From positions 1-64,000 of the forward strand of contig PLXE01000091.1 in assembly GCA_003151335.1 (NCBI GenBank): a stretch of DNA of 64,000 nt, given 5' to 3'. The translations under genes and the position numbers were made by a program. A model generated the notes under the pieces. That model did not search any database, had not been told where the DNA came from, and saw only the letters and a program-made list of their open reading frames with translations. The DNA is from Acidobacteriaceae bacterium. GTDB lineage: Bacteria; Acidobacteriota; Terriglobia; Terriglobales; Acidobacteriaceae. Position 1 is the first letter of the stretch. Each line of letters starts with the position of its first letter. Below, piece after piece: positions 34,154 to 42,841 of the stretch.

Positions 34154-35173
34154 ATGTTTCGCGTAGCGATTGTAGGCGCCGGCACTCTGAAGGGTCGGGA
34201 ATTGAAGGACGTCCTCAGCGACCGCAACTTTCCCGCGACCGACATCCGTCTGCTCGATGACGATGAGTCGCTCGGCCAACTTGAGGCGGTGGGCGAAGAA
34301 CCCACCTTCATCCAGAGCGTCCTGCCTGAGCACCTGGAGAACGTGGACTTCACCTTCTTTGCCGGGGATGAAACCTTCACCCGTAATACGTGGCCGATGG
34401 CGCGCAAGGCGGGTAGCGACATCATCGACCTGTCCTACGGACTGGAGAACGAGAAGGGTGTCTTGCTGCGCGCGCCCTGGGTGGAGCGCGAGCTGGGCCT
34501 TGGTCCGCGCGTGGACTTTACCCCAGTGCCGGTGGCCATTGCTCATCCCGCTGCCGTGGTGCTGGCGCTGTTGATGCTGCGCGCGCAGAAGGTGGGCAAA
34601 ATCGCGCGCGCCGTCGCTACCGTCTTCCAGCCCGCTTCGGAGTACGGCAAGCGTGGCATGGACGAATTGCACGAGCAAACCGTGAACCTGCTCGCCTTCC
34701 AGCAGTTGCCGAAGGCCGTGTTCGACGGGCAAGTGGCCTTCAATTTAATTGATCGTTACGGCGAAAAGGCGGTATCCTCGCTGAATTCAGCGGAGAGTCG
34801 TATTCAGCAACACTTTCACAAACTGGTGGGCGAGCGGCTGGCCGTGCCTTCGTTGATGCTTCTGCAAGCGCCTATCTTTCACGGCCATGCCTTCTCGCTT
34901 TATCTTGAGTTGGAGCAGGCGGCGCAGACGGAAGAGTTGACGGCAGCGCTTTCCGGCGAGCACGTTGACCTGCTGCAAAGCGCGGACGAATCGCCGAGCA
35001 ACGTGAATGCTGCGGGACAGGAGCAGGTCCAGGTATTTGCGCGTCGCGATTCGCAACGGCCTACCGGCTTCTGGCTATGGGCCGCATCGGACAATCTGCG
35101 GATTGCGTCCCTGACTGCCGTGGAATGCGCCGAAAGCATGATCGCCGCCCGTCCGCGGGGGACTGTCCAATGA
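34154..35173 (+). CDS. ASADH-like protein lacking the catalytic cysteine
   Basis: A 339-residue protein with the layout of aspartate-semialdehyde dehydrogenase: an N-terminal Rossmann fold (FRVAIVGAGTLKGRELKDVL), then a dimerisation domain (HEQTVNLLAFQQLPK, FHGHAFSLYLELE). At the place where true enzymes have an NCS/GC catalytic Cys there is TPVPVAIAHPAAVVLALLM, with no Cys nearby. So it is probably not an active dehydrogenase. It lies between pssA and the LptE-like gene and overlaps the latter by four bases, hinting at an envelope-related role; that is inference. Confidence 0.75.
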   Translation: MFRVAIVGAGTLKGRELKDVLSDRNFPATDIRLLDDDESLGQLEAVGEEPTFIQSVLPEHLENVDFTFFAGDETFTRNTWPMARKAGSDIIDLSYGLENEKGVLLRAPWVERELGLGPRVDFTPVPVAIAHPAAVVLALLMLRAQKVGKIARAVATVFQPASEYGKRGMDELHEQTVNLLAFQQLPKAVFDGQVAFNLIDRYGEKAVSSLNSAESRIQQHFHKLVGERLAVPSLMLLQAPIFHGHAFSLYLELEQAAQTEELTAALSGEHVDLLQSADESPSNVNAAGQEQVQVFARRDSQRPTGFWLWAASDNLRIASLTAVECAESMIAARPRGTVQ

Positions 35174-35712
35174 CTGCATTTCAAGTCGCGCGCCGGACAG
35201 TGCTTGCAGGCATCGCTGTGCTGCTGCTGGTCACCGCAGGTTGCGGTTACCACACGGGTGGCCAGGCGGCCCGCTTGCCTACCGACCTTCACACCCTGTA
35301 TGTGCCGACCTTCATTAACGGAACCTCAATCTACCGCATCGAACAAACCATCACGGAAGACGTGATTCGCGAATTACACGACCGGACCCACTACCGCGTC
35401 GTGACCACCAATGCGGATGGCGCCGCCGATGCCACCCTGAACGGCACGGTCACCTCTGCCATCATAGTTCCGATGACCTACGACCCTGCCACAGGCCGCA
35501 TCTCCTCGGGCATGGTGGCGGTCTCGATGAAGGCGTCGCTGGTCACTAGCAAGGGCAAGGTGCTGTGGGAGAATCCCAATTATGTTTACCGCGAGCAGTA
35601 CCAGGTTTCGCGGGATGCCCCCAGTTTTTTCGAGGAAGAGGAGCCGGCCTTGGGCCGCATTGCCAAGAGTTTTGCCAAGACGCTGGTCAGCGACATCCTG
35701 GAGGCCTACTAA
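35170..35712 (+). CDS. lptE: LPS-assembly lipoprotein LptE-like
   Basis: A 180-residue lipoprotein with lipobox VTAGC (Cys25) followed by GYHTGGQAARLP, LYVPTFINGTSIYRIEQTIT and a long beta-sheet, the pattern of LptE/RlpB, which plugs LptD during LPS export. The start ATG at 35170 overlaps the previous stop (ATGA) and holA begins one base after its stop, the familiar lptE-holA order. This supports a Gram-negative outer membrane. Confidence 0.85.
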   Translation: MTAFQVARRTVLAGIAVLLLVTAGCGYHTGGQAARLPTDLHTLYVPTFINGTSIYRIEQTITEDVIRELHDRTHYRVVTTNADGAADATLNGTVTSAIIVPMTYDPATGRISSGMVAVSMKASLVTSKGKVLWENPNYVYREQYQVSRDAPSFFEEEEPALGRIAKSFAKTLVSDILEAY

Positions 35713-36837
35713 GTGCGCAGTTTTGCCGCTTCGGACCGCTTCGTGGCCGACGTGAAGGCGCGCAAAATGGCGCCGGGGTATGTCTTCATCGGCGATGAGA
35801 CGTTTTTCCGCAAGCGTTGCCGCGACGCCATCCTGCAACACCTGGTGCCGGTGGAGGTGCGGGAACTCAGCGTCTATGACATGGACCTGAGCGAGGTGGA
35901 ACTGCAGCACATTCTCGATCAAGCGCGCACTCCTTCGCTGATGTCGCCGTTCCAGGTTTTCTTCATTCGCGGCGTCAAGAACCTTTACGGGCGCGGCAAA
36001 CACGACGACGAATTCGGCGCCATCGAAGACTACTTCAAAGATCCCAACCCGGATGCGCTGCTCATCTTCGTGGCCGATCACATCAGCATTCCCACCGACG
36101 TGCGCCGCATGGACCTGACCGACAAAGACCGCTACGAGCGCATCCGTGAAACCCTGGGCGAGTATTGCAAGCTGCTCGAGTTCGCCCGCGTGGACGAAGG
36201 CGACGCCGTGAAATGGGCGATGGAGACCGCCAGCGCCGAGGACGTGACGCTGGACAACGATGCCGCGCGCGAGTTGGTGGACTCTCTGGGAGGCGACATG
36301 ATGATGGTCGCCAACGAACTGGAGAAGCTGGTTCTTTTCGTCGGCGACAAAAAGCGGATTACCCTGGGCGATGTCGAGACCCTGGTGCTCGCTGCCAAGC
36401 AACGGTCGTTCTACGAATTGACCGACGCCATCTCGGCACGCGACCGCGCCCGGGCCCTGGGCGTGCTCGACGCTATCCTCAGCACCGGCGATGGCGAGGA
36501 AGCGGCCATCGGCCACCTGTACATGCTGGCGCGCACCTTCCGCCAGATGCTGGTCATCCTGGAACGGAACGTGCGCGACTCGCGCGCATTGTGGCAGGTC
36601 CTTTGGCAGGGCTTTCGCATTCCACCGTTCGCCGCGGAAGACATTATCCGGCAGGCGCGGCGCTACAAATCGCGTCGCGAACTGACCAGCGCCATCCGCC
36701 GCGTGGCGCGCGCCGACCTGGCTTTGCGCTCCAATCCTCCCAGCAAGCGGCTTATCCTGGAGAACCTTGTTCTTGACCTGACCGCGGAACCGAAGTTGCC
36801 GGAGGCTGGCTGGCTGCAAGGCGAGCTGCCTGTATAG
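35713..36837 (+). CDS. holA: DNA polymerase III subunit delta
   Basis: A 374-residue HolA, the clamp-opening subunit of the loader complex. The N-terminus APGYVFIGDETFFRKRCRDA, the central LLEFARVDEGDAVKWA block and the late ELTDAISARDRARALGVL / LYMLARTFRQML segments fit delta. The start is GTG at 35713, directly after lptE. It is the last gene of the rightward run and is convergent with the FAD oxidoreductase. Confidence 0.9.
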   Translation: MRSFAASDRFVADVKARKMAPGYVFIGDETFFRKRCRDAILQHLVPVEVRELSVYDMDLSEVELQHILDQARTPSLMSPFQVFFIRGVKNLYGRGKHDDEFGAIEDYFKDPNPDALLIFVADHISIPTDVRRMDLTDKDRYERIRETLGEYCKLLEFARVDEGDAVKWAMETASAEDVTLDNDAARELVDSLGGDMMMVANELEKLVLFVGDKKRITLGDVETLVLAAKQRSFYELTDAISARDRARALGVLDAILSTGDGEEAAIGHLYMLARTFRQMLVILERNVRDSRALWQVLWQGFRIPPFAAEDIIRQARRYKSRRELTSAIRRVARADLALRSNPPSKRLILENLVLDLTAEPKLPEAGWLQGELPV

Positions 36838-36840
36838 CGG

Positions 36841-38259
36841 TCACAGTCGCGACAGCGCCAATCGGGCGGCGTTGTACCCGCACATGCCATGCACCCCGCC
36901 GCCCGGTGGAGTGGAAGAAGAGCAGAGATAGATATCGCGGGCCGAAGTTGCATATTGCCGCCGGGTTGGACGAAACAGGAATTGCCGAAGATTCATCGCT
37001 CCCCCGCCGATGTCTCCGCCTACAAGATTAGCGTCCATGCTCTCCAGTGATGCCGGAGTGAGCACCCGCCGCGCCAGAATGCAGTCGTGGAACCCCGGCG
37101 CGAAACGCTCGATCTGCGCCTCCAGGCGGTCAAGCATGTCGAACTGCGAAGCGTTCGGCACGTGGCAATAAGTCCACGCGGTATGTTTCCCTTGCGGGGC
37201 GCGCGTAGGGTCGAACAAACTGGGCTGCGCCAGCAAAACAAATGGACGCGCGGCATGGTGCCCATGCCGCATGGTTTCCTCCGACGCTGCAATCTCCTCC
37301 AGTGTGCCCCCCAGATGCACGGTTGCGGCGCGCAAGCATTCGGCGGCCCTCCACGGAATCGGGCTCGACAGGGCGTAGTCAACTTTGAAGACGCCAGGGC
37401 CGTAACCATACTTCTCCAGTTGTCGCCGATATTCCGTTGACAGCCGGTCGCCCGCCATCCCCAGCAACTGGCGCGGCGTCACATCGCAGAGGGTGACATC
37501 ATAGTCACCCATGGCGGCGAGGTTCTCAATGCGGGTGGACGGGTGGAGCGTGCCTCCCAGGCTGGCAAGATATCCGCACAGCGCGTTGGTGATGGATTGC
37601 GCGCCACCGCGCGGGATGGGCCACCCCACGGCATGTGCTGCCGCGCCCAGCATCACCCCAAAGGAGGCGCTCAGCGGCTCGTCGAGGGCAAGAACGGAAT
37701 GTGCCGCCAGTCCGGCGAAGAGCGCCTTGGTTCTCGCGCTGTGAAACCAATGTTCGGCAATCGCGGTTGCCGAGGGAAATCCGACCAGCCCCAAATGCGC
37801 GAGCAGCAGGGGATGCCGGGTAAGCAAATGGACCGGCCGCAGCACTTCGGGAGCGAGTTCAGCCCAGCGCTGGGCAAACGGACCCATCAGCCTGCGCCAC
37901 TGCTTGCCATCTTCCCCAAGGGCAGCTTCGGCGGCGCCAAGATCGCGCTCCAACATCACCGCTGTACCGTCGTCGAGCGGATGCGCCAACGGCGCCGGCG
38001 GGTGGATCCATTCCAGGCCATGGTCGCGCAAGGGCAGCGAAGAGAAGAATGGCGATCCCGCAGCCATGGGGTGTACTGCGGAACCGAAATCGTGGAGGAA
38101 TCCCGGCAGGGTGAGCGCCATGGTGCGCGCGGCGCCGCCGGGCTGCGCCTCCGCCTCGAATACATCCACTTGCAAGCCTGCCTGGGCGAGGACGATGGCT
38201 GCCGCCAGACCGTTGGGGCCTGCGCCGATCACAGCGGCTCGTCGTGGCGTCGCAGGCAT
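36841..38259 (-). CDS. FAD-dependent oxidoreductase, phytoene desaturase-like
   Basis: A 472-residue protein with an N-terminal dinucleotide fold (AAVIGAGPNGLAAAIVLAQAG, then VDVFEAEAQPGGAARTM) and a C-terminal FAD-closing motif (SSTPPGGGVHGMCGYNAARL). This is the CrtI/NAD(P)-FAD amine-oxidoreductase class annotated as phytoene dehydrogenase-related. No carotenoid genes are near, so the substrate is unknown. ATG at 38259 begins the conserved fold; the frame extends to a GTG at 38331 with no better ribosome binding site. It converges on holA with a 3-base gap. Confidence 0.82.
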   Translation of the reverse strand: MPATPRRAAVIGAGPNGLAAAIVLAQAGLQVDVFEAEAQPGGAARTMALTLPGFLHDFGSAVHPMAAGSPFFSSLPLRDHGLEWIHPPAPLAHPLDDGTAVMLERDLGAAEAALGEDGKQWRRLMGPFAQRWAELAPEVLRPVHLLTRHPLLLAHLGLVGFPSATAIAEHWFHSARTKALFAGLAAHSVLALDEPLSASFGVMLGAAAHAVGWPIPRGGAQSITNALCGYLASLGGTLHPSTRIENLAAMGDYDVTLCDVTPRQLLGMAGDRLSTEYRRQLEKYGYGPGVFKVDYALSSPIPWRAAECLRAATVHLGGTLEEIAASEETMRHGHHAARPFVLLAQPSLFDPTRAPQGKHTAWTYCHVPNASQFDMLDRLEAQIERFAPGFHDCILARRVLTPASLESMDANLVGGDIGGGAMNLRQFLFRPTRRQYATSARDIYLCSSSTPPGGGVHGMCGYNAARLALSRL

Positions 38260-38736
38260 AGAGGATAGTTTAGCTTGCTGCTTCCGCCAATCCAAAAAGC
38301 GGCGGCGGAAAGGATGCGGGGTCAGCTGCACACGCTAGAGCGGATTATGAGTGGATCTGGCAGAACGGGACGCGCGGCGCTTTAGCTTGACTATTCCGAG
38401 AATCGCACGCTTTGAAAGGGCACGGCTAAACAGGCTGCGGAAAAAGTCGACCGCATCTCGATTTGAAGGGCGCACCTTTAGGTGCGCCGTTGTAAACCCT
38501 TTGTGCTTGTCATTCCGAGGGGCTTCAGCCCGGAGGAATCTGCGGTTTCTTCCATGACGACGACTTTTTCCGCAGCCCGTCTAGCCGTGCCGGTAAGCGA
38601 GACGGCGAAAATCATCTACCACCCTTTGGCTTCGCTCAGGGCAGGCTCCGACACAGAAGGCACGGAGGTTCGATTTCCATAGAGTTCTTCTCCGTGATCT
38701 CCGTGCCTCCGTGGTTAATTTTCATTTCCTAGCTGA
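38260..38736. other. Intergenic stretch with dispersed repeats
   Basis: About 480 bases without a supported gene. It holds a GGCGCACC/GGTGCGCC hairpin near 38469-38488, a copy of the TGTCATYCCGA repeat (38508-38548), and at 38691-38717 the word TCCGTG(ATCTCCGTGCCTCC)GTGG, a common bacterial intergenic repeat. Between them lies GGCTTCGCTCAGGGCAGGCT, another repeat-like word. Confidence 0.45.
38508..38548 (+). repeat. Dispersed palindromic repeat, copy 1
   Basis: Runs from TGTCATTCCGAGG through GGCTTCAGCC to GGAGGAATCTGCGGTTT. It shares the TGTCATYCCGA start and GGRAYCTGC end with copies at 53673, 60903 and 61211, with variable centres. Such short mobile palindromes are frequent in Acidobacteria. 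Confidence 0.6.
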
Positions 38737-40626
38737 TCACTGCGGCAACAATCGCAAGCGGCGCACGGCCAGGCCGGTCATGCGCGCGTCGTCGCTCAAA
38801 CCGGCGGCCACGGACGAACCCGCTCCGCTCACGCGCAATCGAATGACTAGGGGAAGCGCCTTGTTCAGCGCTTTGCGGCTCAGCACCATTCGGTAGGTCT
38901 GGTATTCCGGCGCGCCACTCTTGAATCGGAAACTCCACTTGCCGGCGGGCACGTCGTTCACCAGCACTTCCACATCAACTGCTGGATTCTTTTCGCTCAC
39001 AAACGCTGCGGCGACAGCTTCCATCGTTAAGTCCGAGTTCACGGCTACACCAAGGTCGATCGTGAGCCCAGCTTGTTCCGTGGTCCATGTCCCCCAAGGT
39101 TCCGGCTGCCACCAGCCGCCGGTTTCATAAGGGACCGCGTTGCCGCCATCTCTGAAGTCGATCCACTGACCAAGTTCGTATGGGCTGGTCTTGGGCAGGA
39201 CCGCCAGATAAGGGCTGTAATCGATGTGGAAGCGTTGCAGGTGCGGCAAGGCCGAAGGAATACGAGGGTCGAAGGGATAAAAGGAAGTGCCCGGCGGCAG
39301 CAGGATGGCCTGCACCTTGCCTTCATCGGCATACACAATGCTCAACGGCATCAGCGGCCACTCGGCATGCATGGCGAGCATCGGCTGCCCGCCCAGCGTC
39401 CGACGCGACAGCAGACTGTCTCCGAAGGGTACCAGCCCGGTTTGGGTTCGCAGTTCCGAGCGCAGGACGGTCAGCATGAGCGACCATTGCGCGCTGGCAA
39501 CCACGCTCCAAGCCGATTGGCAGATGCCTAACACCGCAGCGATGACAAACAGTCGCTTGTATTTCCTCGTGTCTACTTGCACAAGGCCGAAATACACAGC
39601 CAGAAAAGCGGCTGCCAGTGCCAACGGAACACTGGCGTTCATCGTCCTGGCAACAATGTGCTCGTCGAGGCTGGTCAATTCCGGATGGATAAGAATGAAA
39701 GATGGAATCGCCAACGAGCAAGCTACGGCAAGTCCCACCAGCACATTGAGCGTCTTCTTGTAGATCGCTGGAATCAATACGATCAGCGCGCACAGAATGA
39801 GGACGATCCATGAAACTCGCGCGCCAATGTGGCGATAGTGAAAAATGAACAGCAGGCCTTTGAAGAAATCCGCGCGCTGCGTGGGATCGCGAGGAAAGAT
39901 GATCGCCAGCATGGCGAAGATAACTCCCAGGCTGTACCAGGCGCCGAAGGCGACTGTGAGCCATTTCTCCCGCGGGCTCTTCGCAATCGCACGCCGCCGG
40001 TAGATGCAGGCCCCCACCAGAGCCAAGCCGAACATCGCCATGGTCTCGTAGCAAAGAACCAGCGGGGCCGACACGACGATCATCGCGGCAAGATCGAACC
40101 ACCCGAATTCGCGCGGACATAGCAGTCCAAACAGCGCTGCCCAGAACAGTGCGCTCATCAGATGGGTTTCGGAAATGAGATAGCCTTCGCTGTTCATGGT
40201 GCCGGCAAAGAGCGAGAGCAGCGGGAAAAGCACATAGCGTTTGTCGCGGGCAAACCGGTAACAGAGTAGGAGGCTGAGCGGCTTGAACGAAAACAGCGTC
40301 ACACCGAAGACAACAGACAGGACCCTCAAGCTGCGAACGCCCAAGCGCGCCGCGAAGAGCGTGGGGAGTTGCTGGTAACTGAAAGCCCCGAGACGCCCGA
40401 CGAAAAAATCGTTCCAAGTATTGTTATTTAAGTGGGTGATGTGGTTTTCGGCGAGCAGTCTAAGCAGCAGCCACGAGCCATCGCCGAACAGGTGCCTGCC
40501 AGTCGCAATCGCCACCCAAGCCTGGGAAAGATACGCAGCAGCAGCTATCGCCACCAGCGTCTTCACGGGTGTCTCAATCGACCTCAATCCGACGGGCCGT
40601 TCCGGCGCAATCACTGTGTTGTCCAA
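38737..40626 (-). CDS. Polytopic membrane protein with C-terminal beta domain
   Basis: A 629-residue protein with roughly ten to twelve membrane helices across the first 400 residues and a soluble C-terminal part containing GGWWQPEPWGTWTTEQ and a beta-sandwich (VEVLVNDVPAGKWSFRF). The shape recalls GT-C glycosyltransferases, but I cannot point to their acidic catalytic motif. It starts with TTG at 40626 and overlaps the anti-sigma gene stop by 16 bases, so it belongs to the sigma/anti-sigma operon. Function unknown. Confidence 0.65.
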   Translation of the reverse strand: MDNTVIAPERPVGLRSIETPVKTLVAIAAAAYLSQAWVAIATGRHLFGDGSWLLLRLLAENHITHLNNNTWNDFFVGRLGAFSYQQLPTLFAARLGVRSLRVLSVVFGVTLFSFKPLSLLLCYRFARDKRYVLFPLLSLFAGTMNSEGYLISETHLMSALFWAALFGLLCPREFGWFDLAAMIVVSAPLVLCYETMAMFGLALVGACIYRRRAIAKSPREKWLTVAFGAWYSLGVIFAMLAIIFPRDPTQRADFFKGLLFIFHYRHIGARVSWIVLILCALIVLIPAIYKKTLNVLVGLAVACSLAIPSFILIHPELTSLDEHIVARTMNASVPLALAAAFLAVYFGLVQVDTRKYKRLFVIAAVLGICQSAWSVVASAQWSLMLTVLRSELRTQTGLVPFGDSLLSRRTLGGQPMLAMHAEWPLMPLSIVYADEGKVQAILLPPGTSFYPFDPRIPSALPHLQRFHIDYSPYLAVLPKTSPYELGQWIDFRDGGNAVPYETGGWWQPEPWGTWTTEQAGLTIDLGVAVNSDLTMEAVAAAFVSEKNPAVDVEVLVNDVPAGKWSFRFKSGAPEYQTYRMVLSRKALNKALPLVIRLRVSGAGSSVAAGLSDDARMTGLAVRRLRLLPQ

Positions 40627-41801
40627 GTGACTCCACCATCCGTTGTCGCCCAGCGTGTCCCGCTGTCGGAAGCCACGATTCCGTGTTGCAGATCGTCGAA
40701 GCGAATGAAAACGATAGCGCCGGTCTCAACGTTGGAATTTGCAGCGAGTGAAACTTTGCTCCAATGTTCGCCGCCATCGGGTGAGTGGAAGAGCGCACCG
40801 CCATGGCCGCCAGCCCACACGTCGCTTCCCATGACCGCCACCGCATGAAAGATAACAGGTTGATCGTCGAGCACGCGAGTCCATTGGTTGGCAGCCATCG
40901 AGCGCTCGAGGTGGCCGTTGGGGCCGATGCGCCATTGCGGCCGTACCGCGCTCACCGCTTTCATTGCCGTCCCGGATTTGCCGAACGTCAGCGGAGCGCG
41001 CTGCTGTAGTTGCAGTGATTGCGCGGTTTCACTCTTCTGCGCGGATTCACCTTCCACGTATGTACTCTGCGGACGGGCCTCGGGCACCGCCGCATTGCTT
41101 ACGCCACCGACAGCGGCGCCGGCAGTTGCTGGTGAAGCCGTCGCTCGCGCAGCAGGCTGCGCCGTTGGCGCGGACGGGAGTGCGTCGCCGGCGTCACGAG
41201 CGATCGTAGTTGCTTCAGGGACCTTTTTAGCTGGCGCCGCCGTTATCTGGCGCGGCGCAGTTTTTGCGAGTATCGCGGGAACAGGGGTCTTCGCGGCAGG
41301 CTTTTGCGAACTTGGAACGGCCGCGGATTGCTGCGCCTGTGGACTTGCCGGCGCGGGACGATTGCCGTCAACCGTGAGCGGCGCGGTCTGATATCCGTTG
41401 GTGGCTCGCCGGAACTGCAGAACCAGCCCCGTCGAGACGAGCAACGCAGCAGCCGCAACCGAGACGGCCCACCGGGTTCGAATTGTCCATCTACGGCGAG
41501 ACGCCTCAGCCCGAGCAGTATCCAGGCGTGAAGTAGCGGCGTAAACTGGCATTGTGGCCGCTCGACCCGCGGCGACCAGCCTCCTACCGTCACCGACCTC
41601 ATCTTCGGCTGCATTGCTCGCCAGGAACACGATCTCCCGGCATTCTGCACACTGCGCCAGATGATGCGTCACCACCTCGCTCTCTCCCGGAGCCAAGGTG
41701 CGCTCCATGAACGAGGTGAGCACGTCAGGCGAAGGATGAACGTCGCCAACCGCTTGCCGGGCCAGCGCGTTTCGCAGCGGCTTGGGAATTTCCTGGTTCA
41801 T
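40611..41801 (-). CDS. Anti-sigma-like zinc-finger protein with YCF48-type C-terminus
   Basis: A 396-residue protein whose N-terminus has the anti-sigma zinc-finger motif HHLAQCAEC (H-x3-C-x2-C), then one membrane helix (AVSVAAAALLVSTGLVLQF), a long Ala/Pro/Thr-rich stalk, and a C-terminal repeat region (MGSDVWAGGHGGALFHSPDG, GIVASDSGTRWATTDGGVTW) of the YCF48/BNR type. It starts two bases after the sigma factor gene, so it likely holds that sigma factor at the membrane and senses something with its outer beta-propeller-like domain. The sensing role is inference. Confidence 0.8.
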   Translation of the reverse strand: MNQEIPKPLRNALARQAVGDVHPSPDVLTSFMERTLAPGESEVVTHHLAQCAECREIVFLASNAAEDEVGDGRRLVAAGRAATMPVYAATSRLDTARAEASRRRWTIRTRWAVSVAAAALLVSTGLVLQFRRATNGYQTAPLTVDGNRPAPASPQAQQSAAVPSSQKPAAKTPVPAILAKTAPRQITAAPAKKVPEATTIARDAGDALPSAPTAQPAARATASPATAGAAVGGVSNAAVPEARPQSTYVEGESAQKSETAQSLQLQQRAPLTFGKSGTAMKAVSAVRPQWRIGPNGHLERSMAANQWTRVLDDQPVIFHAVAVMGSDVWAGGHGGALFHSPDGGEHWSKVSLAANSNVETGAIVFIRFDDLQHGIVASDSGTRWATTDGGVTWTTQ

Positions 41802-41803
41802 CC

Positions 41804-42754
41804 TTAGTTCCCGCTCTTCTCTTTATAGAACGATAAATCTTCCGTTCCTTGCCTTAAAGTTTCGCGCACGGGCACGCGCAGATCGCGGACATCCACGTCC
41901 TGCATGGCCTCGTCCGCCTGTCGCGGAGACATTCCCGCTACAATCATCCGTTTGCGAATGCGCTTGCGCAATTCCGACGTCACCCGCTCCAGCTTGCGGC
42001 TGATGGTGGACTCATGCACGCCTTGCAGTTTGGCAATTTCCGCCAGCGTCCGGCGGTCAAGATAATAGGCGGCCAGCAGAAAACGCTCTTCGGCGGCCAG
42101 CGTCGCCAGCTCTTCCGCAGCGGCGGTCTCGGCGCGAGGGTCGGTGACGCTGAGATCCGGCTCAGCGGCCTCAAATTGTTGCCCCTCGTCCAACGCCGCG
42201 TCCAGACTGGTTTCGCGCCGGGTGGCCCGGTACAGGTTGACATACTCCTGCGCGACCACGGTCCGCAGCCATCCTTGCAGCGAACCTCGTCCCTGATAGG
42301 AGCGGAGTTTGGAAGTCCGCTGCTGTCCCTTGGCGTCCACCCCATAGAGCGCCGCATACAGCGAGTCCGCCAAGCCCCGGGCGACGCTTTCTTCCTGCGC
42401 GATCTTGTAGGCCGACTCGTACAACGTAGCGCGATAACGATTGAGGAACACTTCCCACGCGTGATTGTCTCCGGCGGCGCAGGCACGCGCCAGCACCAAC
42501 TCTTCCAGCCGCAAGGTTGCAAGAAAATCGCTCACCGCGATTTCCGCTGCGGCGTTATTCCTATTCCCATTCCCATTCCCATTCCCATTCCCATTCCATT
42601 GACACACAACTTCCGCGAGAATCTCCGCCAGGCCGGCCGGCGACATGCCAAACTGCGGTGCGCCACAACCCTCATAGTGATGCGCAGAGAACTCCCCGAT
42701 TATCGCTACCACCTGCGGATTGAGCGGAGCGGAAACCGGAGCGGACGCCATCAA
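41804..42754 (-). CDS. ECF-type RNA polymerase sigma factor
   Basis: A 316-residue sigma factor. Region 2 is around residues 90-190 (LARACAAGDNHAWEVFLNRY, LRSYQGRGSLQGWLRTVVAQ) and region 4 near 235-285 (LLAAYYLDRRTLAEIAKLQG, then VHESTISRKLERV). The first 85 residues form an extra N-terminal part with an Asn-Gly repeat coded by a 6-base tandem repeat. It heads a leftward operon with the anti-sigma gene and a membrane protein. Confidence 0.85.
   Translation of the reverse strand: MMASAPVSAPLNPQVVAIIGEFSAHHYEGCGAPQFGMSPAGLAEILAEVVCQWNGNGNGNGNGNRNNAAAEIAVSDFLATLRLEELVLARACAAGDNHAWEVFLNRYRATLYESAYKIAQEESVARGLADSLYAALYGVDAKGQQRTSKLRSYQGRGSLQGWLRTVVAQEYVNLYRATRRETSLDAALDEGQQFEAAEPDLSVTDPRAETAAAEELATLAAEERFLLAAYYLDRRTLAEIAKLQGVHESTISRKLERVTSELRKRIRKRMIVAGMSPRQADEAMQDVDVRDLRVPVRETLRQGTEDLSFYKEKSGN
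42558..42599. repeat. Hexanucleotide tandem repeat inside the sigma factor
   Basis: Seven units of ATTCCY/ATTCCA (mostly ATTCCC) lie end to end. On the coding strand they read AATGGG, giving alternating Asn-Gly in the N-terminal linker of the sigma factor. Units are six bases, so gain or loss changes linker length but not the frame. Confidence 0.85.
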
Positions 42755-42841
42755 GCGAATCGTATCAATTCGGGTGCAAGAAGAACACTGTGCAGCGTTC
42801 TCTGGTTAGAAGAGACGCTCCAGCGTCTTCGGAGGTCAACC

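Noticed and set aside
35374-36819. 481-codon frame antisense to lptE and holA
   Set aside because: Shadow of high-G+C coding sequence; both sense genes are clearly recognised.
42014-42841. Upstream extension of the ARPP-1 gene frame
   Set aside because: It runs antisense through the sigma factor; GTG at 42842 has a good ribosome binding site and starts a signal peptide.
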